This document shows positions 1 through 8,947 of a stretch of DNA of 64,000 nucleotides, piece after piece. Source of the stretch: Leisingera aquimarina DSM 24565 (lineage in GTDB: Bacteria; Pseudomonadota; Alphaproteobacteria; Rhodobacterales; Rhodobacteraceae); contig NZ_AXBE01000014.1 in assembly GCF_000473165.1 (NCBI RefSeq), positions 1 through 64,000 on the forward strand, read 5' to 3'. The notes beneath the pieces are model-generated. The model was not told the DNA's origin and did not search any database. It saw only the letters and a list, made by a program, of their open reading frames with translations. Both the position numbers and the translations under genes were made by a program. Position 1 is the first letter of the stretch; each line of letters starts with the position of its first letter.

Positions 1-2035
1 CCAGCCCCGCCTCCAGCGGTGTGATTTCCGGCCCCAGGTCATGGCCCCAAGCGCGAAAACCCTTTTCGATCCGGCAGGCCTCCAGCGCGAAATGGCCCAT
101 GGGCTGCACCCCGGCCGCCTTGAGCGCGTCAAACACCTGGCCCGCTGCCGCAGCCGGGACCGACAGCTCCCAGCCCAGCTCGCCAACGAAGCTCACGCGG
201 GTGGCGCGCACCGCCTGCCCGGCCAGCGTTACATCGCGGGCGGTGGAGAAGGGAAAGGCCCACCAATCATCACGGCCCAAACCCTCCAGCACCGACCGCG
301 CGCCGGCGCCCATGACGCCGATCACAGATTCCAGTTCTGTCACATCCCGGACCTGCACATCCCGGCCCGCTGCATGGCGGCGCAGCCAGGCCAGATCCTT
401 GCGCCGTGTCGCCGCGCCGGAGGTCACCCGGAAGTGATCCGCCGCAAGCCGGGTGATGGTCACATCCGCCTCAATCCCGCCTTTGGCGTTGAGCATTGGC
501 GTATAGACCGCGCGGCCCGCGTCGACATCCACGTTGCCCGCTGCCAGATGCTGCAGCAGCGCCAGCGCCTCCGGCCCCTGCGCATCGAACTTGCCGAATG
601 GGGAGAGGTCCAGCATCACCGCGCCCTGCGCCATCACCGCCGCTTCGCGGGCTGCAATCGGATACCAGGGCTGATCACCAACCGAATAGGGCAGGTTCCT
701 CTCAGCCTCGTTCTGCGCATACCACAAGCCCCGTTCCCAGCCAGCGGTCAGGCCGAAGTGTGCACCCGCGGCCTCCCAGCGATCATGCAGCGCAGATTTG
801 CGCAACCCCCGGCCCGCTTTCGGCTGCTTGAACGGCCAGTGCAGGGCAAAGGCATCGCTGACGGCCTCCTCCATCCGGGTTTCGATATGCGCCTGCCCGG
901 CGGCCAAAGGATCAACCCGGGCAATATCCACCTCCCACAGGTCCATCGGCAGTTCGCCTGCGAGCATCCAATCCGCCAGCACCCGCCCCACCCCGGCCGA
1001 GGACATGACGCCGACCGAGTTCATCCCCGCCGCCACATAAAGCCCCTCCGCCTCCGGCGTCTGGCCGATCAGCGGGCGGGTGTCATGGGTGAAGCTTTCG
1101 GGGCCGTTCATGAAATGCTGAATGCCCGCATCCTGCAGTCCGGGAACCAGCGCCAGCGCCGCCTCCATAAAGGGCATGAACTGGTCCCAATCCTCAGGCA
1201 GCTCCAGAAACGGCCGGTCGCCCTCGGGGCCAAAGGCATCCCAGACCTTGGCCTGCGGCTCAAACCCACCAAAGACCAGCTTGCCGGCGTCGCCCTTCAC
1301 ATAGATGCCGCGGTCCAGGTCGCGCAGCACCGGATAGGGATGGGGCAGGCCCTGCATGGGTTCGGTCACCACATACATATGCTCGACCGCCTGCAGCGGC
1401 AGCGCCACCCCGGCGGCATCAGCCAGGCGTTTCGACCAGGCCCCGGCGCACAGCGCCACCTGATCCGCCAACAGCTCAGACCCATCCGCCAAACGCACAC
1501 CCTTGCACGTGCCGTTCTCCACCAGCAGCGCCTCAACCTGCACGCCCTCGCGGATCACCGCCCCCTTGGCGCGGGCCGCCTTGGCATAAGCCATGCACAG
1601 ATCCACCGGGTTCACATTGGCGTCTTCCTCGACCCGCAGGGCGCCAACGACCCCCTGCAGGTCCAGCCCCGGCACATCAATCCCGTCCGGCGCCAGGATG
1701 GAGGGCGTCAGCCCGAAATGCCGCCCCAGCGCCGCAATCCGGTGCAGCTCATCCATCCGCGCCTCTTTCCGCGCGATCCAATAACCGCCGGTCTGGCGGT
1801 AGCCGGTGGACAGGCCCGCCTCTTCCTCCAGCTTGGGAAACAGCTCCCCCGCATACATCGCCAGCTTCGTCATGTTCAGCGTCGCGCGCAGCGGCCCGAC
1901 AATACCGGCGGCATGCCAGCTGGTGCCGCTGGTCAGCTGGTTGCGCTCCAGCACCGTGACCTCAGCCCGCCCGGCCAGGTGATAGGCCAGCCCCAGCCCG
2001 ATCGCGCCGCCGCCAATAATGATGATCTGCGCCAT
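1..2035 (-). CDS. FAD-dependent N-methyl amine dehydrogenase with GcvT domain (3' end cut by window)
   Basis: The minus-strand reading from the ATG at 2035 gives 678 residues without a stop and leaves the window, so the C-terminus is missing. The N-terminus carries a Rossmann FAD motif (IIIIGGGAIGLGLAYHL) followed by an LERNQLTSGTSWHAAG stretch typical of the dimethylglycine/sarcosine dehydrogenase family. The second half resembles the aminomethyltransferase (GcvT) fold, ending in ELGWELSVPAAAAGQ and CRIEKGFRAWGHDLGPEITP. Family members oxidise an N-methyl group and pass the one-carbon unit to tetrahydrofolate. The intact family usually has 800-850 residues, so about 130-150 are probably lost here. 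It is divergent from a LysR gene, with a palindromic operator between them. The substrate (dimethylglycine, sarcosine or another N-methyl amino acid) is not settled by sequence. Confidence 0.85.
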   Translation of the reverse strand, partial: MAQIIIIGGGAIGLGLAYHLAGRAEVTVLERNQLTSGTSWHAAGIVGPLRATLNMTKLAMYAGELFPKLEEEAGLSTGYRQTGGYWIARKEARMDELHRIAALGRHFGLTPSILAPDGIDVPGLDLQGVVGALRVEEDANVNPVDLCMAYAKAARAKGAVIREGVQVEALLVENGTCKGVRLADGSELLADQVALCAGAWSKRLADAAGVALPLQAVEHMYVVTEPMQGLPHPYPVLRDLDRGIYVKGDAGKLVFGGFEPQAKVWDAFGPEGDRPFLELPEDWDQFMPFMEAALALVPGLQDAGIQHFMNGPESFTHDTRPLIGQTPEAEGLYVAAGMNSVGVMSSAGVGRVLADWMLAGELPMDLWEVDIARVDPLAAGQAHIETRMEEAVSDAFALHWPFKQPKAGRGLRKSALHDRWEAAGAHFGLTAGWERGLWYAQNEAERNLPYSVGDQPWYPIAAREAAVMAQGAVMLDLSPFGKFDAQGPEALALLQHLAAGNVDVDAGRAVYTPMLNAKGGIEADVTITRLAADHFRVTSGAATRRKDLAWLRRHAAGRDVQVRDVTELESVIGVMGAGARSVLEGLGRDDWWAFPFSTARDVTLAGQAVRATRVSFVGELGWELSVPAAAAGQVFDALKAAGVQPMGHFALEACRIEKGFRAWGHDLGPEITPLEAGL

Positions 2036-2105
2036 GCCCGGCCCTTTCGATGTTTGACGCAGGATTGACTTGGGCATAGGCGCAGCACAAGAATTTGCTC
2101 CGACA

Positions 2106-2120
2106 ATTAGAAAGACTAAT
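2106..2120. promoter_or_regulatory. LysR-type operator (T-N11-A) between FAD/GcvT dehydrogenase and lysR
   Basis: ATTAGAAAGACTAAT is an interrupted inverted repeat (ATTAG / CTAAT) with the T-N11-A spacing of LysR-type boxes. It lies 15 bases before the LysR start codon and about 70 bases before the divergent dehydrogenase. A closely related site sits at 3108-3124 before the methyltransferase gene, which supports a shared regulator. Confidence 0.6.
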
Positions 2121-2134
2121 GAAAGTCAGAAATA

Positions 2135-3100
2135 ATGAAGAAAACGCAGGCGGAATCGGATGTTAACCTGCTGCGCGCGCTGGAGGTCTTCATGGCTGTC
2201 GCCGATTCCCGCCATGTGACAGCGGCGGCAGCAGCCCTGGGGATGACCCAATCGGCGGTCTCCCAGCAACTGAAAAAGCTGGAATGGGCGCTGGATGCGC
2301 CGCTGTTCAACCGCGCCCGCCGCCCGCTGGAGCTGACCCACGCGGGCGAGATCCTGCGCCGCCGCGCCTTCCGCATCCTCAGCGAGGTGGAGGACCTGCG
2401 GTCCGAGCTGCGCCATGTGCAGTCCAGCTCAATCCCGATCCTGCGGGTGGCCTTGCTGGCCTCGGTTGCCACCACTCTGACCCCCGGCCTCCTGGACATG
2501 GTACGGGGCGGGCTGGGCATTCCGGAGCTCAGCCTGTCGGCCGGGCTGGCCACCGATCATCAGGCCGCGCTGAACGCCCGCAGTATCGACATCGCCATCA
2601 CCTCGGACCCGCAGTTCGACCTGACGGACTACACCTGCACGCCGGTGCTGGAAGAGCCTTTTTTCCTCGTTTTGCCAACGGATTACGATGGCCCCACCGA
2701 TGACATTCACGCGCTCTCGGAACGCCTGTCCCTGGTCCGTTTCAGCGCCGACGCACCTGTCGGGCGCCGCACCGATCAGCACCTGCAGCGCTGCCGCCTG
2801 GACCTGCCGCGCTCTATGGAAGCTGACCGCGCATCGATGGTGGTCGCGGGGGTGATCACCGGCAAATGCTATGCCATCCTGACGCCCTCGCTGCTGATCG
2901 ACGCAATTGCCGAGGGCATGGCGCTGCGCATCGAGCCGCTGCCCTTTGCCGGCTTCAAACGCTCCATCGTGGCGATCCACCGCACCGGGGAGCTGGGCGG
3001 TATCCCGGATCAGGTCGCAGAGGAAAGCCGCCGCCTGCTGCAGCAAAGTTTCGAGCGGCTGCTGCCCCACGCCGCGGACCATGTTATCTACCCCGCCTAA
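2135..3100 (+). CDS. LysR-family transcriptional regulator
   Basis: The 321-residue product has the standard LysR layout. A winged helix-turn-helix covers roughly residues 12-70 (FMAVADSRHVTAAAAALGMTQSAVSQQLKKLE), followed by a periplasmic-binding-protein-like effector domain. It is divergent from the FAD/GcvT dehydrogenase and is followed after 101 bases by the MttB-family gene on the same strand. The same T-N11-A motif lies on both sides of it, so it probably controls both neighbours, perhaps in response to a methylated amine; that is inference. No strong Shine-Dalgarno sequence precedes the ATG. Confidence 0.9.
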   Translation: MKKTQAESDVNLLRALEVFMAVADSRHVTAAAAALGMTQSAVSQQLKKLEWALDAPLFNRARRPLELTHAGEILRRRAFRILSEVEDLRSELRHVQSSSIPILRVALLASVATTLTPGLLDMVRGGLGIPELSLSAGLATDHQAALNARSIDIAITSDPQFDLTDYTCTPVLEEPFFLVLPTDYDGPTDDIHALSERLSLVRFSADAPVGRRTDQHLQRCRLDLPRSMEADRASMVVAGVITGKCYAILTPSLLIDAIAEGMALRIEPLPFAGFKRSIVAIHRTGELGGIPDQVAEESRRLLQQSFERLLPHAADHVIYPA

Positions 3101-3107
3101 TCCGCAT

Positions 3108-3124
3108 CATTAATGAAACTAATG
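3108..3124. promoter_or_regulatory. Second LysR-type operator, upstream of mttB-like gene
   Basis: CATTAATGAAACTAATG is an inverted repeat (CATTA / TAATG) with T-N11-A spacing. Over 16 bases it matches the site at 2106 at 12 positions (ATTAGAAAGACTAATG against ATTAATGAAACTAATG). It lies just after the lysR stop codon and about 80 bases before the methyltransferase start. Confidence 0.55.
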
Positions 3125-3201
3125 CTGCGTGGTTTTGCTGTGCAGGCCACGGCTTCCTTGCCATGTCTAGTGCCAGACATGACCGCAACGGAGGCCCCCG
3201 C

Positions 3202-4734
3202 ATGGCCCGCACACCCTCCCGCCGCGCCGGACGGCAAGAGCGCATGGCCGCCCGCGCTGCCCAGGGCGCGCTAGCGGCACCCTATACGATCCGAAAAACC
3301 GGCCTCTTCAGCCTGATCAATGACGAGGCGGTTGCCATCATCGAACGCAACGCCGACCGCATCCTGGACGAGATCGGCATGGACTTCCGCGGCGATCCGG
3401 AGACGCTGGAACTGTTCCGCAAACACGGCGCCAGGGTCGACGGTGAGCGGGTCCGGTTCGATCCCGGCTGGTGCCGCGACAAGATCAAGACCGCACCGCG
3501 CGTCTTTACCCAGCACGCCCGCAATCCGGCGCGCTCGGTGCAGATCGGCGGCGACGCGCAGGTCTACGCCCCCAGCTTCGGCCCTCCTTTTGTGCACGAC
3601 ATGGAAAAGGGCCGCCGTTACGCCACGCTGGAGGATTTCAAGAACATCACCAAGCTGCACCACCAATTGGGCGCGGTGAACCACTCCGGCGGGGTGGTGG
3701 TGGAGCCGGTCGATGTCCCCGTCGAGCTGCGCCACCTGCATATGGCGCACACGCATCTAACGCTGAATGACAAGCCCTTCATGGGCGCCGTCACCGCACC
3801 CGAACGCGCCCGCGACACCGTCGAGATGTGCCGCATCGCCATGGGGCGGGAGTTTGTCGACAACAACTGCGTGCTCTATTCCGTGGTCAACACCAACGCA
3901 CCCTTGGTGATGGACGAAACCATGCTTTGGGCGCTGAAGGAATATGCACAGGCTGGGCAATGCACCGTGGTCTCTCCTTTCGTCTTGGGCGGTGCAATGT
4001 CGCCGGTCTCAGTCGCCGCCACCCTGGCGCAGGTGCTGGCGGAGGTGATGGCCTCAGTCGCGCTGACCCAGTTGATCCGCCCCGGCGCGCCTGCGGCATT
4101 CGGCACGTTTTTCTCGCCGATCAGCCTGAAAACCGGCGCGCCGACCTTTGGCACACCGGAAGGCACCCAGTTTCAGATGTGCGCCAAAACACTGGCGGAC
4201 CGGCTAGGCCTTCCCTTCCACTCGGTCGGCGGGCTGACCGCGGCCAAGGTGCCGGACGCGCAGGCCGGCTATGAGAGCCAGGCGCAGCTGATGGGCGCGG
4301 CGCTTGCCGGCGTCAACTTCATAATCCATGCCACCGGCTGCCTGGAGGGGCTCTTGACCACTGGCTACGAGAAGATCGTGATGGACGCTGACCGCTGCTC
4401 CGCCATGCAGCGGTTCATCGGCGGCGTTGATTTCTCTGAAGCGGCACAGGCGATGGATGCGTTTTTCGAGGTGGAGCCGGGCGGCCATTTCCTCGGTGCC
4501 CAGCACACCCAGGACAACTACCAGACCGCCTTTTGGATGGGCGATATGTCCGACAACGGAACTTACGAACAATGGGCCGCCGAAGGCGCCGAATGGCAGC
4601 ACGAGCGCGCCAGCGCCCGGGTGAAACAGCTGCTCAATGACTACGAACACCCCGCAATGGACGACAGCATACGCGCGGCACTCGACGATTTCGTAGCCCG
4701 CCGCACCAAGGAGATCAAGGGAGGACACACATGA
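3202..4734 (+). CDS. MttB/MtgB-family methyltransferase without pyrrolysine (copy 1)
   Basis: This 510-residue protein belongs to the trimethylamine/glycine betaine methyltransferase superfamily. Characterised members (MttB with pyrrolysine, MtgB without) move a methyl group from a quaternary or tertiary amine to a corrinoid protein. The frame has no internal TAG, so this is a non-pyrrolysine type. Typical stretches include VVSPFVLGGAMSPVSVAATL, FFSPISLKTGAPTFGTPEG and DAQAGYESQAQLMGAAL. The start at 3202 is chosen because GGAGG precedes it by seven bases; an in-frame ATG at 3163 lacks such a site. Its last four bases overlap the aminotransferase start, so the two are translationally coupled. 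No corrinoid (MttC-like) or reactivase (RamA-like) gene is visible in the window, so the methyl acceptor is unknown. Confidence 0.88.
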   Translation: MARTPSRRAGRQERMAARAAQGALAAPYTIRKTGLFSLINDEAVAIIERNADRILDEIGMDFRGDPETLELFRKHGARVDGERVRFDPGWCRDKIKTAPRVFTQHARNPARSVQIGGDAQVYAPSFGPPFVHDMEKGRRYATLEDFKNITKLHHQLGAVNHSGGVVVEPVDVPVELRHLHMAHTHLTLNDKPFMGAVTAPERARDTVEMCRIAMGREFVDNNCVLYSVVNTNAPLVMDETMLWALKEYAQAGQCTVVSPFVLGGAMSPVSVAATLAQVLAEVMASVALTQLIRPGAPAAFGTFFSPISLKTGAPTFGTPEGTQFQMCAKTLADRLGLPFHSVGGLTAAKVPDAQAGYESQAQLMGAALAGVNFIIHATGCLEGLLTTGYEKIVMDADRCSAMQRFIGGVDFSEAAQAMDAFFEVEPGGHFLGAQHTQDNYQTAFWMGDMSDNGTYEQWAAEGAEWQHERASARVKQLLNDYEHPAMDDSIRAALDDFVARRTKEIKGGHT

Positions 4735-6038
4735 CCCTGCACACCGACTGGACCCTGACTGAGACCGCCGAACGGCGCGACAACTACTACGCCGCAAGCC
4801 AGCGCAAATTCATCCCCTTCAAGGATCCGATGGTCTTCAAGAAAGGGTCGATGCAGTACCTGTGGGACGTCGAAGGGCGCAAATACACCGATCTTCTGGG
4901 CATGAACGTCTGCATCTCGGTCGGGCATTCCCACCCCAAGGTGGTCGCCGCCGCAATGAGCCAAGCGCAGGAGCTGACCCATTGCACCACCATGTTCTAT
5001 CACCCCGTCCCGGCCCATTTTGCCGAGGAGCTGGCCGCCACCATGCCGAACCCCAACGGCGATATCGAATGGGTGGTGCATTTCACCAACTCAGGCTCCG
5101 AGGCGATCGACCTCGCCATGACCATGGCGCGCAGTTATACCGGCAATCTGGACCTGCTGGCCCTGCGCTCTGCCTATCACGGGCCGACGGCGGCGGCGCA
5201 ATCGATCACCGGTATCAGCGGCTGGCGCCATCCCGGCATGCCGGGCAACGTGGCCTTTGTTGCGGAGCCGAACCAGTACCGCGGCATCTTTGGCGCAGGT
5301 GTTGATCCCTACCTGGACGAGATCGAACGCACCATCCACACCGCCACAACAGGCCGCATTGCCGGCATGTTCATCGAAAGCGTGCAAGGCTACGGCGGCA
5401 TAATTGAGATGCCCAAAGGATACATGTACGGCGCCGCCGAACGGGTCCGCGCGGCAGGCGGGCTGCTGATTGCGGATGAAGTCCAGGCCGGGTTCGGGCG
5501 CACCGGCGATCACATGTGGGGGTTCGAGGCCGATGGCGTGATCCCCGACATTGTGGTGATGGCCAAAGGCATCGGCAACGGCTTCCCGCTGGGCGCCGTG
5601 GTCGCGCGCAAGGAAATCGCCGCCCCGATGGCGGAGAAATTCATGTTCCACACCTATGGCGCCAACCCGACCTCCTGCGCTGCCGGCCGTGCCGTGCTGC
5701 AGGTCCTCAAGGAAGACAAGGTGCAGGAAAACGCCCGCACCGTCGGCGCCGCCCTGCTGGAACGGCTGCACGCGCTGAAGGAAAAACACCCGGCGATCGG
5801 CGACGTGCGCGGCCGCGGCCTGATGCTTGCGATTGAAATGGTCAAGGACCGCAAGACCAAGGAACCGGATCCGCAAACCACTGCCGCTGTTTTTGAGGCG
5901 ACACGCGAAAGCGGGATTATCCTGTCAAAATCAGGCGCCTACCAGTCCTGCCTGCGCATGGTGCCGCCGATGTGCCTGTCAATGGCGAACGTCGATCAGG
6001 TTCACGACGGCCTCGACCGCGCGTTTGCCAGCCTCTGA
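4731..6038 (+). CDS. Class III PLP aminotransferase, AGXT2-like
   Basis: The 435-residue product is a fold-type I, class III aminotransferase. Visible marks are FTNSGSEAIDLAMTMAR (cofactor phosphate region, about residues 118-134), IADEVQAGFGRTG with the PLP-contacting aspartate near 249, and MAKGIGNGFPLGA with the Schiff-base lysine near 279. Overall it resembles alanine-glyoxylate aminotransferase 2, which also takes beta-alanine, beta-aminoisobutyrate and methylated arginines. The ATG overlaps the mttB-like stop by four bases. Coupling suggests it deaminates the primary amine left after N-demethylation; that is inference. The amino donor and acceptor cannot be read from sequence. Confidence 0.85.
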   Translation: MTLHTDWTLTETAERRDNYYAASQRKFIPFKDPMVFKKGSMQYLWDVEGRKYTDLLGMNVCISVGHSHPKVVAAAMSQAQELTHCTTMFYHPVPAHFAEELAATMPNPNGDIEWVVHFTNSGSEAIDLAMTMARSYTGNLDLLALRSAYHGPTAAAQSITGISGWRHPGMPGNVAFVAEPNQYRGIFGAGVDPYLDEIERTIHTATTGRIAGMFIESVQGYGGIIEMPKGYMYGAAERVRAAGGLLIADEVQAGFGRTGDHMWGFEADGVIPDIVVMAKGIGNGFPLGAVVARKEIAAPMAEKFMFHTYGANPTSCAAGRAVLQVLKEDKVQENARTVGAALLERLHALKEKHPAIGDVRGRGLMLAIEMVKDRKTKEPDPQTTAAVFEATRESGIILSKSGAYQSCLRMVPPMCLSMANVDQVHDGLDRAFASL

Positions 6039-6086
6039 CCCCTCGCCGCAAAAGAGATCCTTCATTCATCTGGATAATAATATCCT

Positions 6087-6125
6087 CGGGTAAACGAGGG
6101 GGCAGACAGCCCCCTCGTTTACCCG
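6087..6125. terminator. Long perfect hairpin between convergent genes (GC-rich Rhodobacteraceae-type repeat)
   Basis: Arms of 17 bases (6087-6103 and 6109-6125, CGGGTAAACGAGGGGGC and its complement) enclose a 5-base loop. The hairpin lies between the convergent aminotransferase and binding-protein genes, so it can serve as a bidirectional terminator. The bases just before it (AATATCCTCGGG) resemble the lead-in of the repeats at 16711 and 53251. Confidence 0.65.
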
Positions 6126-6146
6126 GACCAAGTCCAGGCGGGCCGG

Positions 6147-7184
6147 TCACTTCTTGAGATTGGTCCAAATCTGGTCATAGACCGCCTGCGTTTGCTGATC
6201 GCAGACCTCAATGAACACGCCATCGCCTGCGCCGGCATGGGGGCTCTTTTCCGGCTGCGCAGCCAGCGCCGGGTCCAGGAATTCGGCAACCCCGCTCACA
6301 CCGGCATTGTACTGCGCATAGTTGCTGACGGCTGCGATGTTTTCCGGCTCCAGCAGAAAATCCATGAATTTCAGCGCACTGTCACGATTGGGCGCGTCCT
6401 TCAGAAGCACCACATTGTCCATCCAGGCAACATAGCCTTGCGTGGGATAGGCGTATTCCACATTGGCGCCTTCCTCACGGGCCTTGGCTGCAAAGCCGTC
6501 ATAGATCTGCCCCACTGCCGCATCGCCAGACACAAGCACCTCCTTGGCGGTGTCGGAGTTGAAGGACGCCCAGTGCTGCTTGGCCGCCTGCAGCATCGCG
6601 TTCAGCGCCTTCAGCTGTTCGCGGTCGGTGGAGCACTGCGGGATACCCATATGCAGCGAGGCCATTGCAATAACCTCGCCCTGGCTGTCCAGCATGTTGA
6701 TCTTGCCCGACAATTCCGCCGGGGGCTCAAACAGGATGGCGGTGGTCTGAATGTCGCCGCCATAGGCATCCCGGTTCACCGCAAAGGATGTCGAGCCCCA
6801 CTGATACGGGATCGAGGACGCCCGGCCAGGATCGAAACTAGGATCGGCCCATTCCGGCGCGATGTTGCCCTTGTTGGCCAGCTCGCCGTCGGCGATGGTG
6901 TCCAGCAGGCCCTCGCCCGCCATGATGCTGACCATGTAATCGCCCGGCACCGCCAGGTCATAGGTGCCCATGCCGCCGGCCTTCAGGGTGGCCAGCATGG
7001 ATTCATTGGAATCGTAGGTGTCCATCGTCACCACGATGCCGGTTTCAGCGGTGAATTTCTCCAGCAGCTCTTGCGGCATGTATTCGAACCAATGATACAA
7101 GACCAGCTTGCCCTCGGCGGCGGCGGCATTGGCGGCAACGCTCAGCGCAAGGGCGGCGGCACTGGGTTTCAGCAGTTTTTTCAT
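6147..7184 (-). CDS. Polyamine-type ABC transporter substrate-binding protein
   Basis: The 345-residue precursor begins with a signal peptide (MKKLLKPSAAALALSVAANAAAA) and then LVLYHWFEYMPQELLEKF and TYDSNESMLATLKAG, the usual opening of PotD/PotF-type binding proteins. The start at 7184 has GGGAGG upstream; a longer frame to 7208 has none. It is the last gene of a four-gene transporter operon in the order ATPase, permease, permease, binding protein. The likely ligands are polyamines or related diamines taken from the periplasm; family assignment is firm, ligand is not. Confidence 0.88.
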   Translation of the reverse strand: MKKLLKPSAAALALSVAANAAAAEGKLVLYHWFEYMPQELLEKFTAETGIVVTMDTYDSNESMLATLKAGGMGTYDLAVPGDYMVSIMAGEGLLDTIADGELANKGNIAPEWADPSFDPGRASSIPYQWGSTSFAVNRDAYGGDIQTTAILFEPPAELSGKINMLDSQGEVIAMASLHMGIPQCSTDREQLKALNAMLQAAKQHWASFNSDTAKEVLVSGDAAVGQIYDGFAAKAREEGANVEYAYPTQGYVAWMDNVVLLKDAPNRDSALKFMDFLLEPENIAAVSNYAQYNAGVSGVAEFLDPALAAQPEKSPHAGAGDGVFIEVCDQQTQAVYDQIWTNLKK

Positions 7185-7204
7185 GATGTTCCTCCCGGGT
7201 TGGA

Positions 7205-8014
7205 TCATTTTGTGTTGTCGGATTTGCTGACGAAATAGCTGATGGTGACCATCACGACCGACACGCTCAGCAGCATGGTCGAGATCGCCATGATGTTGGG
7301 TTTGATGCCCTGCTTGACGGAGCCGAAGATCGCGGTCGGCAGGGTCTCAACACCGGCGCCCTTGACGAAATTGGTGATGATGAAGTCATCCAGCGAGACG
7401 ATGAAGGCCAGCAGGAAGCCCGAGATGATACCTGGCGCCATCAGGGGCATCAGAATCCGGGTAAAGGCCTGCCGCCGGGTCGCGTAAAGATCCATCGCCG
7501 CCTGCTCGAAACTGTCCTCGATCCCCTGCATCCGGGCCGAAATCGGCAGGTAGGCAAAGGGGATGCAGAAGGCGATATGGGCGACCAGGATGGTCAGGTA
7601 GCCGCGGGTGAAGCCGATGGCGTTGAAGAAGATCAGGGTGGCCACCGCGGTCACGATCTCCGGCACCATCAGCGGCAGGCTGATCAGGCCGAAGGAAACG
7701 GTGCGCAGTTTGAAATTGCCGCCGCGCACCATCGCCGTCGCTGCCAGCGTGGCAATTGCGGTGCTGGCGGTGGCTGCGATGATTGCGATGGTGAAGCTGT
7801 TGAAGGCCGCGGTCTTGAACTTGGCGCTTTCCGGGCCGGTGAACACATCGGCGTACCAGCGGAAACTGACCCCCTCCCAGTTGGTGATCGATTGGGAGGC
7901 GTTGAAACTGTAGATGGTGACAATCACCAGAGGGGCATAGAGCACCACCAGGCACAGCAGGGTGATCGCGCGAAAGCCTTTGTAGGTCTTTATGTCGTTG
8001 TTCACATGCGCCAT
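7205..8014 (-). CDS. potC: ABC transporter permease, PotC-like
   Basis: The 269-residue inner-membrane protein has about six hydrophobic segments and the cytoplasmic EAA loop that contacts the ATPase ([20 protein letters not shown], near residue 165). It lies three bases after the PotB-like gene and is followed by the binding-protein gene. It forms the second half of the translocation channel of this importer. Confidence 0.88.
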   Translation of the reverse strand: MAHVNNDIKTYKGFRAITLLCLVVLYAPLVIVTIYSFNASQSITNWEGVSFRWYADVFTGPESAKFKTAAFNSFTIAIIAATASTAIATLAATAMVRGGNFKLRTVSFGLISLPLMVPEIVTAVATLIFFNAIGFTRGYLTILVAHIAFCIPFAYLPISARMQGIEDSFEQAAMDLYATRRQAFTRILMPLMAPGIISGFLLAFIVSLDDFIITNFVKGAGVETLPTAIFGSVKQGIKPNIMAISTMLLSVSVVMVTISYFVSKSDNTK

Positions 8015-8017
8015 GGC

Positions 8018-8947
8018 TCAGCTCCCTGCCGTGTCTGCTTTGGCCTGCTGGCGGGCCGAGAACATCAGGATGATCAGCACCATGGTCAGCAGCACCATTG
8101 ATGCGGCGGCGCCGAACGGCCAGTTGCCGGCGTTGCCCTTGAATTGTTCCTCGATCAGCGAGCCAATCATGAAATTCTTGGCCCCGCCCAGAAGGTCCGG
8201 CGCCAGGAACGACCCCATTGAGGGCACAAACACCAGGATGCAGCCCGCCACCACGCCCGGCTTCACCGCGGGCAGCACAATGCGGCGCAGGGTGGTCCAT
8301 TTGCTGGCGTAAAGATCCGCCGCTGCCTCAGACAGCGAGAAGTTGTAGCGCTCCACCGCGGCATAGACCGGCAGCACCATGAACGGCAGGTAGGAGTAGA
8401 ACAGCCCCAGCTGCACGGCAAAGTTGGTGTTGACGATGTGGATGGGGCTGTCGATCAGCCCGGTGCCGATCAGGAAATCATTCAGCGGGCCTTGGTCCCG
8501 CAGCAGAAACTTCATCGAAACGGTGCGGATCAGCAGATTCACCCAATAGGGGATGGTGATCAGGAACACCCAGACGGGGCGCACATGTTCGGGCCGGGTG
8601 GCAATGAAATAGGCGGTCGGAAAGCCAATCACCAGGCTGAGGAGCGTCGCCGCCCCGGCCTGCCAGATCGAACGCCAGAAGATGGTGATATAGGTCCATT
8701 CAAGCTTGGCTGGCTCATCCCCGAACAGTCCGCGGTCAAAGAAGAACTGGTCATAGGCCGAAAGGCTGAACTCCCAGATCACCCCGCCGCGGAATTCCTT
8801 GGTCAGGAAAGAATAGATCAGCATCATGCAGACGGGACCCAGCACAAAGATGCCAAGCACCGCCCAGGACGGCAGCAGCAGCCAGCCGCGGGCGTCTTTA
8901 TATGTGTCTGCGCGGGCTGAGCCGCCGCTTGCTGCGCCTGCTGCCAT
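8018..8947 (-). CDS. potB: ABC transporter permease, PotB-like
   Basis: The 309-residue permease has a long N-terminal cytoplasmic tail, about six membrane segments and an EAA loop (SLSEAAADLYASKWTTLRRI). Its ATG shares one base with the ATPase stop codon (TGATG), so translation is coupled. With the PotC-like protein it builds the heterodimeric channel typical of spermidine/putrescine importers. Confidence 0.88.
   Translation of the reverse strand: MAAGAASGGSARADTYKDARGWLLLPSWAVLGIFVLGPVCMMLIYSFLTKEFRGGVIWEFSLSAYDQFFFDRGLFGDEPAKLEWTYITIFWRSIWQAGAATLLSLVIGFPTAYFIATRPEHVRPVWVFLITIPYWVNLLIRTVSMKFLLRDQGPLNDFLIGTGLIDSPIHIVNTNFAVQLGLFYSYLPFMVLPVYAAVERYNFSLSEAAADLYASKWTTLRRIVLPAVKPGVVAGCILVFVPSMGSFLAPDLLGGAKNFMIGSLIEEQFKGNAGNWPFGAAASMVLLTMVLIILMFSARQQAKADTAGS

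Noticed and set aside
41-2068. Long plus-strand open frame opposite the FAD/GcvT dehydrogenase
   Set aside because: The translation is rich in R, H, P and Q with no domain; the minus strand gives a clear FAD/GcvT protein. GC-rich DNA produces such antisense frames.
3202-4734. Pyrrolysine-type MttB with an in-frame TAG
   Set aside because: The frame has no internal TAG and no pyl genes are seen, so it is a non-pyrrolysine member.
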